From an uncultured Oscillospiraceae bacterium (GTDB lineage: Bacteria; Bacillota; Clostridia; Oscillospirales; Oscillospiraceae): a DNA stretch of 64,000 nucleotides. Position numbers and translations under genes: made by a program. The stretch spans positions 62,001 through 126,000 of the forward strand of contig CANROC010000006.1 of the NCBI GenBank assembly GCA_947632175.1. The letters are read 5' to 3'. Of the stretch, positions 40,849-47,965 are shown piece by piece. Within the stretch, counting starts at the first letter, position 1. Every line of letters begins with the position of its first letter. The notes beneath the pieces were generated by a model that saw nothing but the letters and a program-made list of their open reading frames with translations, was not told where the DNA came from and did no database searches.

Positions 40849-40856
40849 AAGACAAA
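40839..40856. promoter_or_regulatory. second copy of the repressor operator
   Basis: TTTGTCCTAAAAGACAAA at the 3' end of the Cro-like gene has the same half-sites (TTTGTC/GACAAA) as the operator at 40577. Confidence 0.6.
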
Positions 40857-40857
40857 A

Positions 40858-41070
40858 ATGCGCCGAGAGCTCGCCGATACCGCTCTTGCAAGAGAAAACC
40901 TAATGCTCGACCGTCTCTGCTCCGCGCTTGAGACGTTTTATGAGAACCCCAAAAATCAAGAGGCCTATCTGGCCTGGAAGAAAAACAAGGAGGCAAAATC
41001 AAATGCAAATCACCGTTACCCTGGACCTGACCAAGGAGAATCTGGACAAGCTGAAGGCCTTGTGCCCTGA
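40858..41070 (+). CDS. possible small phage protein
   Basis: 70 aa frame (MRRELADTALARENLMLDRL, then ETFYENPKNQEAYLAWKKNK). The first 50 residues look like a plausible helical phage protein, but the end runs over the start of the next gene and no clear ribosome site precedes it. Uncertain. Confidence 0.4.
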   Translation: MRRELADTALARENLMLDRLCSALETFYENPKNQEAYLAWKKNKEAKSNANHRYPGPDQGESGQAEGLVP

Positions 41071-41395
41071 CGCGCAGCTTCCCGGTCAAATGAGTCTGTT
41101 CGACTCCCCTTCAAAGTCGACCGTCGAACAGGAGACCACCGGCGCGGACGCGCCGAAGACCGAAGACCTCAAGCCTGAGGCTCCTGCCTCCGCTGAGGCT
41201 CCCGCCCCTGAGGAGAGCAAGCCGGTCACGAAGACCGACATCCGCGCCGTCGCGCTCAAGCTCTCCAAGGCCGGCAAACAGAAAGAGCTCGCCGCGGCCT
41301 TCGCGAAGTTTAGCTGCAAGAAGCTCTCCGACTTCGACTCTCGCCCGGAAGACTATCCGGCCCTTATGAAAGAGCTGGTGAGTATCGATGGCTAA
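41003..41395 (+). CDS. phage protein of unknown function
   Basis: 130 aa from MQITVTLDLTKENLDKL, with AAGGAGG upstream. A short N-terminal part, an acidic Pro/Ala/Glu-rich linker (about 40-78), and a C-terminal helical domain (VALKLSKAGKQKELAAAFAK, FSCKKLSDFDSRPED). Proteins of this layout precede DUF2800 genes in Clostridium phages, where the C-terminal part resembles a small DNA- or protein-binding motif. Overlaps the next gene by 8 bases. Confidence 0.7.
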   Translation: MQITVTLDLTKENLDKLKALCPDAQLPGQMSLFDSPSKSTVEQETTGADAPKTEDLKPEAPASAEAPAPEESKPVTKTDIRAVALKLSKAGKQKELAAAFAKFSCKKLSDFDSRPEDYPALMKELVSIDG

Positions 41396-42551
41396 GCACG
41401 CGTTCCTGTCTGCGAGCCGGGCCCATCAGTGGCTCGAGTGCACGCCGAGCGCCATGCTTGAGCTGCAATTCCCGGCGACCACGAGCGAGTACGCCGAAGA
41501 GGGCACCGCGGCCCACGAGCTCGCCGAGCTGACTGCGAGATATTTCCTCGGCGAGGTCTCCGAGGTCGACTTCGAGGCCCGCCGCGACGAGCTGGCCAAA
41601 GGTCCTTACTACTCTGCGGAAATGCAGGAGTGCGCCAACGACTACGCGAGGCTCATTCTCGATAAGGTTACGGAGGCGCGGAAAACCTGCGAGGACGCCT
41701 TCGTGGAGCTTGAGGTCAAAGTCGACTTCTCCAAGTACGTCAAAGAGGGCTTCGGCACGGGCGACTGTATCATCGTTGCGGACAAGACCCTTGAAATTGT
41801 GGACTTCAAGTACGGCAAGGGCGTTCGCGTTGAGGCTGAGGGCAATCCGCAGATGAGGCTCTACGCCGTCGGCGCCTACCTCGCTTATAACGCGCTCTAT
41901 GACTTCGAGCTCGTCCGTATGACCATCTTCCAGCCTCGCCTTTCCGGCGTGCAAAGCTCCGACGAAATCACCGTCAAGGAGCTCCTGACCTGGGCTGAGA
42001 AGTACGTTAAGCCTCGCGCTCGGCTGGCCTATAAGGGCGAGGGCGAATTCGCTCCGTCCGAGGACGTCTGCCGATTCTGCCGGGCCAAAGCTCAGTGCAA
42101 AGCCCGGACCGAAAAGAATCTCGCCCTCTTCGACGAGTCGCCCGACACGTTTCTGCTGACTCCTGACGAGGCCGGCAAGATTCTTGAAAAGGCTGCGGAT
42201 ATTCAGTCCTGGCTGACCGACCTTCAAAACCTGGTCTCGTCCACGCTGCTTGACGGCAAGCCGGTCGAGGGCTGGAAGATGGTCGAGGGCCGCAGCAATC
42301 GCAAGTTTGCCGACGAGCTGAAAGTCGCCGAGGCTATGAAGGCTGCCGGTTATGACGAGGCGCTCCTGTACGAGCGCAAGCTGATTACCCTGACTCAAAT
42401 GGAAAAGGACTTCGGCAAGAAGGCTGTGGCCGAGGTGCTCGGCGGCCTCATCGTAAAGCCGCAAGGCAAGCCGACGCTCGCGCCTCAGTCCGATAAACGT
42501 CCTGAGTATAAGCCTGAGGCTGAAATCCTCAAGGCTTTCGAGGAGGCATAA
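41388..42551 (+). CDS. DUF2800 phage protein (Cas4/RecB-like nuclease)
   Basis: 387 aa. N-terminal SASRAHQWLECTPSAMLE; PD-(D/E)XK-like core with EEGTAAHELAE and EIVDFKYGKG; a cysteine pattern DVCRFCRAKAQCKARTE that may hold an Fe-S cluster, as in Cas4 and AddB-type nucleases. Probably an exonuclease for phage recombination or replication together with the DUF2815 protein two genes downstream. Confidence 0.88.
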   Translation: MAKHAFLSASRAHQWLECTPSAMLELQFPATTSEYAEEGTAAHELAELTARYFLGEVSEVDFEARRDELAKGPYYSAEMQECANDYARLILDKVTEARKTCEDAFVELEVKVDFSKYVKEGFGTGDCIIVADKTLEIVDFKYGKGVRVEAEGNPQMRLYAVGAYLAYNALYDFELVRMTIFQPRLSGVQSSDEITVKELLTWAEKYVKPRARLAYKGEGEFAPSEDVCRFCRAKAQCKARTEKNLALFDESPDTFLLTPDEAGKILEKAADIQSWLTDLQNLVSSTLLDGKPVEGWKMVEGRSNRKFADELKVAEAMKAAGYDEALLYERKLITLTQMEKDFGKKAVAEVLGGLIVKPQGKPTLAPQSDKRPEYKPEAEILKAFEEA

Positions 42552-42554
42552 CCG

Positions 42555-43130
42555 ATGAGGTCTGAAGCGGCAAGACGTAGAACAATGGCAAGAATCCGGC
42601 TCATCAAAACGCAATGGGTCATCATCGGCATTTTGCTTCTCGCCCTCGTCATCTCGCTTGCGACACGGCCGAGCCCGTCCGCCGCTTCACAAGAGCCTCC
42701 TGAGACGTCGGCGCCGGTCGTCGCCGCGCCCGAAGTAACTGGGCCCGCGGAGACCGAGCTCGACGTCGCGGAAGAGCCTACCGCCCCGGAAGAGTCCGAG
42801 CTCATACAGCTCGGAAGTTTTAAGACCACCGCCTATTGCACGTGCGTCAAGTGCTGCGGGATATGGAGCAGCGAGCACCCGTCCAGAATCGGCACCGACT
42901 ACGTGCAGAAAACGGCGACCGGCACGATACCGACCGAGGGCCGGACTATCGCGGTCGACCCCGATGTAATACCGTTCGGTACAGTCGTGATTATCGACGG
43001 ACACGAGTACATCGCGGAAGACACCGGAAGCGCGGTCGTCGGAAACACCATCGACATCTACTTCGCGTCCCATGACGCCGCTCTTCAGTACGGCGTTCAA
43101 ACAAAAACTATTTATATTAAAGGAGAATGA
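42555..43130 (+). CDS. phage 3D-domain protein with N-terminal membrane anchor
   Basis: 191 aa. An N-terminal transmembrane segment (VIIGILLLALVISLA, about 22-37), a Pro/Glu-rich linker (about 40-90) and a C-terminal 3D domain: FKTTAYCTCVKCCGIW, TIAVDPDVIPFGTVVII, HEYIAEDTGSAVVGNTIDIYF with the three conserved Asp. Likely a cell-wall-remodelling enzyme (lytic transglycosylase-like) facing outward. Odd in the middle of a replication module, between DUF2800 and DUF2815. AGGAGG lies 8 bases before the ATG. Confidence 0.88.
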   Translation: MRSEAARRRTMARIRLIKTQWVIIGILLLALVISLATRPSPSAASQEPPETSAPVVAAPEVTGPAETELDVAEEPTAPEESELIQLGSFKTTAYCTCVKCCGIWSSEHPSRIGTDYVQKTATGTIPTEGRTIAVDPDVIPFGTVVIIDGHEYIAEDTGSAVVGNTIDIYFASHDAALQYGVQTKTIYIKGE

Positions 43131-43133
43131 ATT

Positions 43134-43691
43134 ATGTCTACTCAGATTACCACTGGAAAGGTCCGCTTCTCTTACGTCAACCTGTTTACCCCTCGCGCCG
43201 CTCAGGAAGGCGCCAAGGAGAAGTACAGCGTCACCCTGCTCATTCCGAAGAGCGACAAGGCCACGCTGCAAAAAATCAAGGCCGCTATCGAAGAGGCCAA
43301 GACCAAGTACCTCACCGGCCACAACGGCAAGAAGCTCCCCGCTAATCTCAAGAGCACCCTGCACGACGGCGACGGCGAGCGCCCGAACGGCGGCGAGTTT
43401 GGCGAGGAGTGCAAGGGCTGCTATGTGATGACCGTCAGCTCCAACAATCAGCCGGTCATCGTCAACGCGGACAAGACCCCGCTGACCGACCCCCGCGAGC
43501 TCTATTCCGGCTGCTACGGCCGCGCCATCATCAACTTCTACGTCTACGATACCCAGGGCAATAAGGGTATCTCCGCCGGCCTCAACGGCGTTATGAAGCT
43601 CTACGACGGCGAGCCTCTGGGCGGCGGTGTGGTCACCGATTCCGACTGGGACGACGGCTGGGAGGACACCGACGACGACCTCCTCGGCTAA
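43134..43691 (+). CDS. DUF2815 protein (phage ssDNA-binding-like)
   Basis: 185 aa. ITTGKVRFSYVNLFTPRAA, YSVTLLIPKSDKATLQKIK and an acidic C-terminal tail (SDWDDGWEDTDDDLLG). An OB-fold single-strand-binding role is usual for this family in Clostridium and Bacillus phages, and the acidic tail is typical of SSB proteins. Lies 3 bases after the 3D-domain gene. Confidence 0.85.
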   Translation: MSTQITTGKVRFSYVNLFTPRAAQEGAKEKYSVTLLIPKSDKATLQKIKAAIEEAKTKYLTGHNGKKLPANLKSTLHDGDGERPNGGEFGEECKGCYVMTVSSNNQPVIVNADKTPLTDPRELYSGCYGRAIINFYVYDTQGNKGISAGLNGVMKLYDGEPLGGGVVTDSDWDDGWEDTDDDLLG

Positions 43692-43717
43692 AAGCTATCC
43701 CAGGAGCTCCAGAACGG

Positions 43718-43803
43718 CCCGTATCGCGTTTTACAGAAAAAGGAGGATAAGTATAAGCCTTTGACCGTAGGACGCGATACGGGTCAAATATAGAGCCCGT
43801 ATC
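43718..43803 (+). repeat. inverted repeat in the leader of the phage DNA polymerase
   Basis: CCCGTATCGCGT (43718-43729) is the exact reverse complement of 43772-43783, and a third partial copy (CCCGTATC, about 43796-43803) lies just before the polymerase ribosome site. Could be a protein-binding site, an mRNA hairpin or part of an origin. Confidence 0.6.
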
Positions 43804-43819
43804 AAGGAAGGAGACCGCC

Positions 43820-45766
43820 ATGAAAACATTGGCAATCGATATTGAGACCTATTCCTCGGTCTCTCTGCAAAAGTGCGGCGTCTACGCCTACGCGGCAAGC
43901 CCTGACTTCGAGATTCTGCTTTTCGGGTACGCTTGGGACGACGGCCCGGTCGAGGTCATCGACCTTGCCAGAGGGCAGGCACTTCCCCAGGAGCTCCAGG
44001 ACGCCCTCTATGACCCTGAAATCCTGAAGACGGCGTTTAATGCGTCCTTTGAGCGGACTTGCCTCAGCGCGTATCTGGGCAAGACCACGCCGCCCGAGCA
44101 ATGGAGCTGCACCGCCGTTATGGCCCGCGAGCTCGGCCTTCCCGGAAGTTTGGAGGCCGTCGGCGAGGTCATCGGCTTGCCGGAAGATAAGCAGAAGTCG
44201 AAGACCGGCCGCGCGCTGATTCGGTACTTCTCGATACCCTGTAAGCCCACGAAGAGTAACGGCAACCGGACCCGCAATCTTCCAGCCCACGACCCCGACC
44301 GCTGGGCGATGTACGTCGAGTATAACCGGCAGGACGTCGAGGCCGAGCGAGCTATCCGTAAGAAGCTCTCCCGTTTTCCTATCTTCGAGAAGGAGCAGCC
44401 CTTATGGATTCACGACCAGCACATCAACGACCGCGGCGTTGGCGTAGACCTCGCCTTCGCGGCCAAGGCCGTCGAGATTGACGGTATCATCAAGGCCAGA
44501 CTCCTCGACCAGGCGAAAGAGCTGACGGGGCTCGAGAATCCGAAGAGCACCGTGCAGCTCAAAAGCTGGATTGAGGACACGGCCGGAATCGAGGTCGAGA
44601 GCCTCAATAAAAAGAGTATCGCGGGCGTGCGGGCGGACGCCGGTTGCGACGCCGTGGACCAGATGCTCGACATCCGCGCGGGCCTCGCCAAGACTTCGAC
44701 CGAAAAATATAACGCTATGCTCCGGACGGCTTGCCCTGACGGGCGAATCCGCGGCCTTACTCAGTTTTACGGCGCCGCGAGGACGGGACGCTGGGCTGGT
44801 CGTCTGGTGCAGATGCAAAACCTGCCCCAGAATAAAATGTCCGACCGCGACCTTGATACCGCGCGGCAGCTTGTCGCCGCAGGCGACCTCGATACCCTCG
44901 AGCTCCTCTTTGACGACATTGCCGGAACGCTCTCGCAGCTCATCCGCACGGCGTTTGTCCCGAAGGCCGGTCACCGGTTTATCGTCGCCGACTTCTCCGC
45001 AATCGAGGCGAGGGTTATCGCGTGGCTCGCTGGCGAGGAGTGGCGCATGGACGTCTTTAATACGCATGGCAAAATCTACGAGGCCTCGGCCGAGCAGATG
45101 TTCCACTTGCCAAAGGGGTCCGTCAAGAAGGGCGACCCTATGAGGCAGAAGGGAAAAATCGCCGAGCTCGCCCTCGGTTACGGCGGCAGCGTCGGCGCTC
45201 TGAAATCTATGGGCGCTCTTGAGATGGGCCTGACCGAGGAAGAGCTGAAACCGCTTGTGAACAGCTGGCGCGCGGCGAATCCAGCCATTACCAAATTTTG
45301 GTGGGACACCGACAACGCCGCAAGGAAGACGATTCAGACGAAGGTCCCGACCAAACTGCCCTTCGGCATGGGCTTCTACAAGCAAGGGCCACTGCTCAAG
45401 CTGCGCCTTCCGAGCGGCCGCGAGCTCAGCTACGTCAAGCCCCGTATCGACGACGACAGTATCACTTACGAGGGCACGATTCAAAGCTCCGGCGGCTGGG
45501 GCCGTATCGAGTCCTACGGGCCGAAGCTCGTGGAGAACATCGTCCAGGCGACGGCCCGCGACTGTCTCGCGGTCGCGATAGACCGCTTGGAGCGCGCCGG
45601 TTTTCCGGTCGTGTTCCATGTTCACGACGAAGTCATTTGCGAGGTGCCTATCGGCGTCAGCTCCGCGAAGGAGCTCGGGGCGATAATGTCCGAGCCCATC
45701 GATTGGGCCGAGGGTCTGCCGCTCAGGGCCGACGCCTATGAGTGCGAATACTACAGAAAGGACTAA
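43820..45766 (+). CDS. phage family A DNA polymerase
   Basis: 648 aa. N-terminal 3'-5' exonuclease (MKTLAIDIETYSS, FNASFERTCLSAYL, YNRQDVEAERAI) and polymerase domain with motif A DFSAIEARVIAW, motif B KIAELALGYGGSVGAL and motif C FHVHDEVICEV. Shorter than cellular Pol I and lacking its 5'-3' exonuclease, as in phage enzymes. Replicates phage DNA together with the VapE-type protein. GGAAGGAG precedes the ATG. Confidence 0.95.
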   Translation: MKTLAIDIETYSSVSLQKCGVYAYAASPDFEILLFGYAWDDGPVEVIDLARGQALPQELQDALYDPEILKTAFNASFERTCLSAYLGKTTPPEQWSCTAVMARELGLPGSLEAVGEVIGLPEDKQKSKTGRALIRYFSIPCKPTKSNGNRTRNLPAHDPDRWAMYVEYNRQDVEAERAIRKKLSRFPIFEKEQPLWIHDQHINDRGVGVDLAFAAKAVEIDGIIKARLLDQAKELTGLENPKSTVQLKSWIEDTAGIEVESLNKKSIAGVRADAGCDAVDQMLDIRAGLAKTSTEKYNAMLRTACPDGRIRGLTQFYGAARTGRWAGRLVQMQNLPQNKMSDRDLDTARQLVAAGDLDTLELLFDDIAGTLSQLIRTAFVPKAGHRFIVADFSAIEARVIAWLAGEEWRMDVFNTHGKIYEASAEQMFHLPKGSVKKGDPMRQKGKIAELALGYGGSVGALKSMGALEMGLTEEELKPLVNSWRAANPAITKFWWDTDNAARKTIQTKVPTKLPFGMGFYKQGPLLKLRLPSGRELSYVKPRIDDDSITYEGTIQSSGGWGRIESYGPKLVENIVQATARDCLAVAIDRLERAGFPVVFHVHDEVICEVPIGVSSAKELGAIMSEPIDWAEGLPLRADAYECEYYRKD

Positions 45767-45769
45767 CTT

Positions 45770-46105
45770 ATGAAAATATCTGATTTTAACAAAGTCGTCA
45801 AGGAGCAGCTTCTGACATGCGAGCACGTCCTTATCGGCAAGGGCCAGGAGTACGCGCCCGACGCCGTGGACGAGAACGACATCGACCGACTCGCCCACTT
45901 CAAGAAGGCCGCGGCGATTATCAGCGGCACGCAGAAAGAGGCTCTGCTCGGCATGTTGGCAAAGCATCTTGTTTCCGTCTCCGATATGTGCGTCGACGGA
46001 AACGAGTACGGGCTCGAGAGGTGGCAGGAGAAAATCACCGACAGCATAAATTACCTGCTGCTCCTCCGGGCTATCGTCGAAGAGGAGGCAAAGAAAAATG
46101 GATAA
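45770..46105 (+). CDS. small phage protein (DUF6378-like)
   Basis: 111 aa, helical: IGKGQEYAPDAVDENDIDR, LAHFKKAAAIISGTQKEALL, RWQEKITDSINYLLLLRAI. The pattern looks like small phage proteins near nucleotide-metabolism genes, some of which are MazG-like, but I see no clear metal-binding EExxE motif. Overlaps thyX by 8 bases. Confidence 0.7.
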   Translation: MKISDFNKVVKEQLLTCEHVLIGKGQEYAPDAVDENDIDRLAHFKKAAAIISGTQKEALLGMLAKHLVSVSDMCVDGNEYGLERWQEKITDSINYLLLLRAIVEEEAKKNG

Positions 46106-46862
46106 AATCAAGGTCGCCATACTTAATCCTACGGCCATCAGCGAGGCTGAGAAGATGATGGTCTGCGCCGCGCGCCTCACGCAGCGCGGGCATAAGGTCA
46201 AAGACCTGGACGACTTCCTGGCGCTTTACGACGCCGAGTATACCGAAAAAACCGTCCAGGCCATGGCCAAGCTGCCCCATCCCACGATTCAGAAGTTTGG
46301 CGTCATCAACGTCGTGGTCGTCGGGGCTTCGAGGAGATTCCTCGCTCAGATTACCCGTCACCAGAACGAGGTCAAGTTTATGTCCGCGTCGCTCCAGTAC
46401 AGCGACTATTCCAGCGACGCCGACTTTGTGGTGCCTTATGAGCTCCTGGACAGTCAAATGCGCTTCGGCTATCTGTCCCAGTGCCAGGAGGCCATGCGGA
46501 AGTACAAGCTCCTGGTCGACTACGACGTGGACAACGACGCCGCCGGCTACGTGGCGCCGCAAGGCTTGAGAAACGTCCTGATTATCAGCGCGACCCCGTA
46601 TCAGTGGAAGCACATGATAAGCCAGCGTGTTTGCCGCCGTAACACCGACGAGACCCGCTACGTCATGCTCCGAATCTGGGAGCAGCTCTTTGAGCTCGCG
46701 CCCGGATTCTTCTCCAGGGCGACCACCGGCCCCTTCTGCATGAAGGGCGTCTGCACCGAGGGTAAAATGGCTTGCGGCAATCCGCTCTGGGCCGAGGCCA
46801 CGCCCACCGAGATTCTCAAGACGGACTTCCCGCTTCTCATGGAAGAAGGTGCGCTCGAATGA
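46098..46862 (+). CDS. thyX: flavin-dependent thymidylate synthase ThyX
   Basis: 254 aa. The ThyX signature is present in a variant form: ITRHQNEVKFMSASLQYSDYS, in place of the usual RHRxxSxNExSxRY. YVAPQGLRNVLIISATPYQW (substrate-binding) and the R-rich ISQRVCRRNTDETR region follow. Makes dTMP from dUMP with FAD and methylenetetrahydrofolate. Sits with dUTPase and dCMP deaminase, the two sources of dUMP, as a dTMP supply module. Confidence 0.92.
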   Translation: MDKIKVAILNPTAISEAEKMMVCAARLTQRGHKVKDLDDFLALYDAEYTEKTVQAMAKLPHPTIQKFGVINVVVVGASRRFLAQITRHQNEVKFMSASLQYSDYSSDADFVVPYELLDSQMRFGYLSQCQEAMRKYKLLVDYDVDNDAAGYVAPQGLRNVLIISATPYQWKHMISQRVCRRNTDETRYVMLRIWEQLFELAPGFFSRATTGPFCMKGVCTEGKMACGNPLWAEATPTEILKTDFPLLMEEGALE

Positions 46863-47263
46863 AGATAAGGCTGATTGACTTCAACGGTCCGGCGCCCGTA
46901 AGGGCCCACGAAAACGACGCGGGGGCTGACGTGTTCAGCCCTCGCGACCAGACGATATATCCCGGCCAGGTTTACAAGCTGCCCCTCGGCTTCGGCCTTG
47001 AGCTTCCTGATGGTCTCGTGGGCTTCATATTCCCGCGAAGCAGCTTGAGCGCGCAGGGTATCGTCTGCGAGCTTCCTCCTATCGATTCGGGGTATCGCGG
47101 CGAGGTCCACGCCATCGTCTCGAACGTCGGCAACGACGGCTATGACATCAAGAAGGGAGACCGTATCGGCCAGCTCGTTATTATGCCGGTAGTGCTTCCC
47201 GAGTTTACTTACGAAAGGTCTGCCGAGCGCGGCGCCGGAGCGTTTGGCAGCAGCGGCCGATGA
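46859..47263 (+). CDS. dut: dUTPase
   Basis: 134 aa from MKIRLIDFNG, overlapping the thyX stop (ATGA). Trimeric dUTPase motifs: DAGADVFS (I), PRSSLSAQG (II), PPIDSGYRGEV (III), KKGDRIGQLVI (IV) and RGAGAFGSSGR (V). Hydrolyses dUTP to dUMP, feeding ThyX and keeping uracil out of phage DNA. Confidence 0.96.
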   Translation: MKIRLIDFNGPAPVRAHENDAGADVFSPRDQTIYPGQVYKLPLGFGLELPDGLVGFIFPRSSLSAQGIVCELPPIDSGYRGEVHAIVSNVGNDGYDIKKGDRIGQLVIMPVVLPEFTYERSAERGAGAFGSSGR

Positions 47264-47553
47264 ACAGAAAGCAGCGCCGCGCGGCCGTTAAGCGCGGCGT
47301 AACCGCAACCGACCTCAGGCAGGAACAGTTGGCCGGAATCCGTTTCGCGGTCAAGTGTTACTCCGTCGCGGTCGCTATGGTCCTTCACGATAAGCTCGGC
47401 TTCGGCGCGGTGAGACTTAATCGCGTGATGGGGTGGATTCAGGATATGTTCGACTCCATTCAAAGGGACTACGTAAAAATCGGCGACCTTGAGGAGACCC
47501 TGCACGAGGAGTGCGGAATCGTATTTAAGGACGGTGAATCAAATGCGAATTGA
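47260..47553 (+). CDS. small phage protein, unknown
   Basis: 97 aa, beginning with a very basic stretch (MNRKQRRAAVKRGV), then helical (AVKCYSVAVAMVLHDKLGFG). Overlaps dut by 4 and the deaminase gene by 11 bases, so it is part of the same transcript. Similar proteins are frequent next to dCMP deaminase in Clostridium phages. No known function. Confidence 0.75.
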   Translation: MNRKQRRAAVKRGVTATDLRQEQLAGIRFAVKCYSVAVAMVLHDKLGFGAVRLNRVMGWIQDMFDSIQRDYVKIGDLEETLHEECGIVFKDGESNAN

Positions 47554-47965
47554 CAAAGACAACTACTACCTGAATATCGCCGCCGCGGTCGCGGCCCGCT
47601 CTACCTGCCTTCGGAGACAGTACGGCGCCGTGATAGTCGCCGGCGACGAAATCATAGCGACCGGCTATAACGGGGCGCCGAGGGGCGAAGAGAATTGCTG
47701 CGACCGCGGTACCTGCTACTGCCGCGAGCACTCGCGGCCTATCGACGAGCACGCCGCCAGGCACGGAGACCAGTACGGGACCTGCGTCGCCGTTCACGCC
47801 GAGCAGAACGCCATTATCAGCGCCGCCCGACGGGATATGCGAGGAGCGACCTTATATCTCGCCTGCCTTGACGAGACCGTCGACCCCGCGCCCTGCAATA
47901 TCTGTGACCGCATGATAAAGAACGCGGGTATTACTCGCGTAGTGACGAGAGCGGGGTCCTTCTGA
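47543..47965 (+). CDS. dCMP deaminase
   Basis: 140 aa from MRIDKDNYYL. Zinc deaminase motifs: CVAVHAEQNAIISAA (HAE) and CLDETVDPAPCNICDRMI (PCxxC). NGAPRGEENCCDRG and CREHS are typical of the dCMP type. Converts dCMP to dUMP for ThyX. Confidence 0.95.
   Translation: MRIDKDNYYLNIAAAVAARSTCLRRQYGAVIVAGDEIIATGYNGAPRGEENCCDRGTCYCREHSRPIDEHAARHGDQYGTCVAVHAEQNAIISAARRDMRGATLYLACLDETVDPAPCNICDRMIKNAGITRVVTRAGSF

Noticed and set aside
40928-41002. Upstream extension of the gene at 41003
   Set aside because: The AAGGAGG site is located for the ATG at 41003, and the extension is in a different style from phage proteins.
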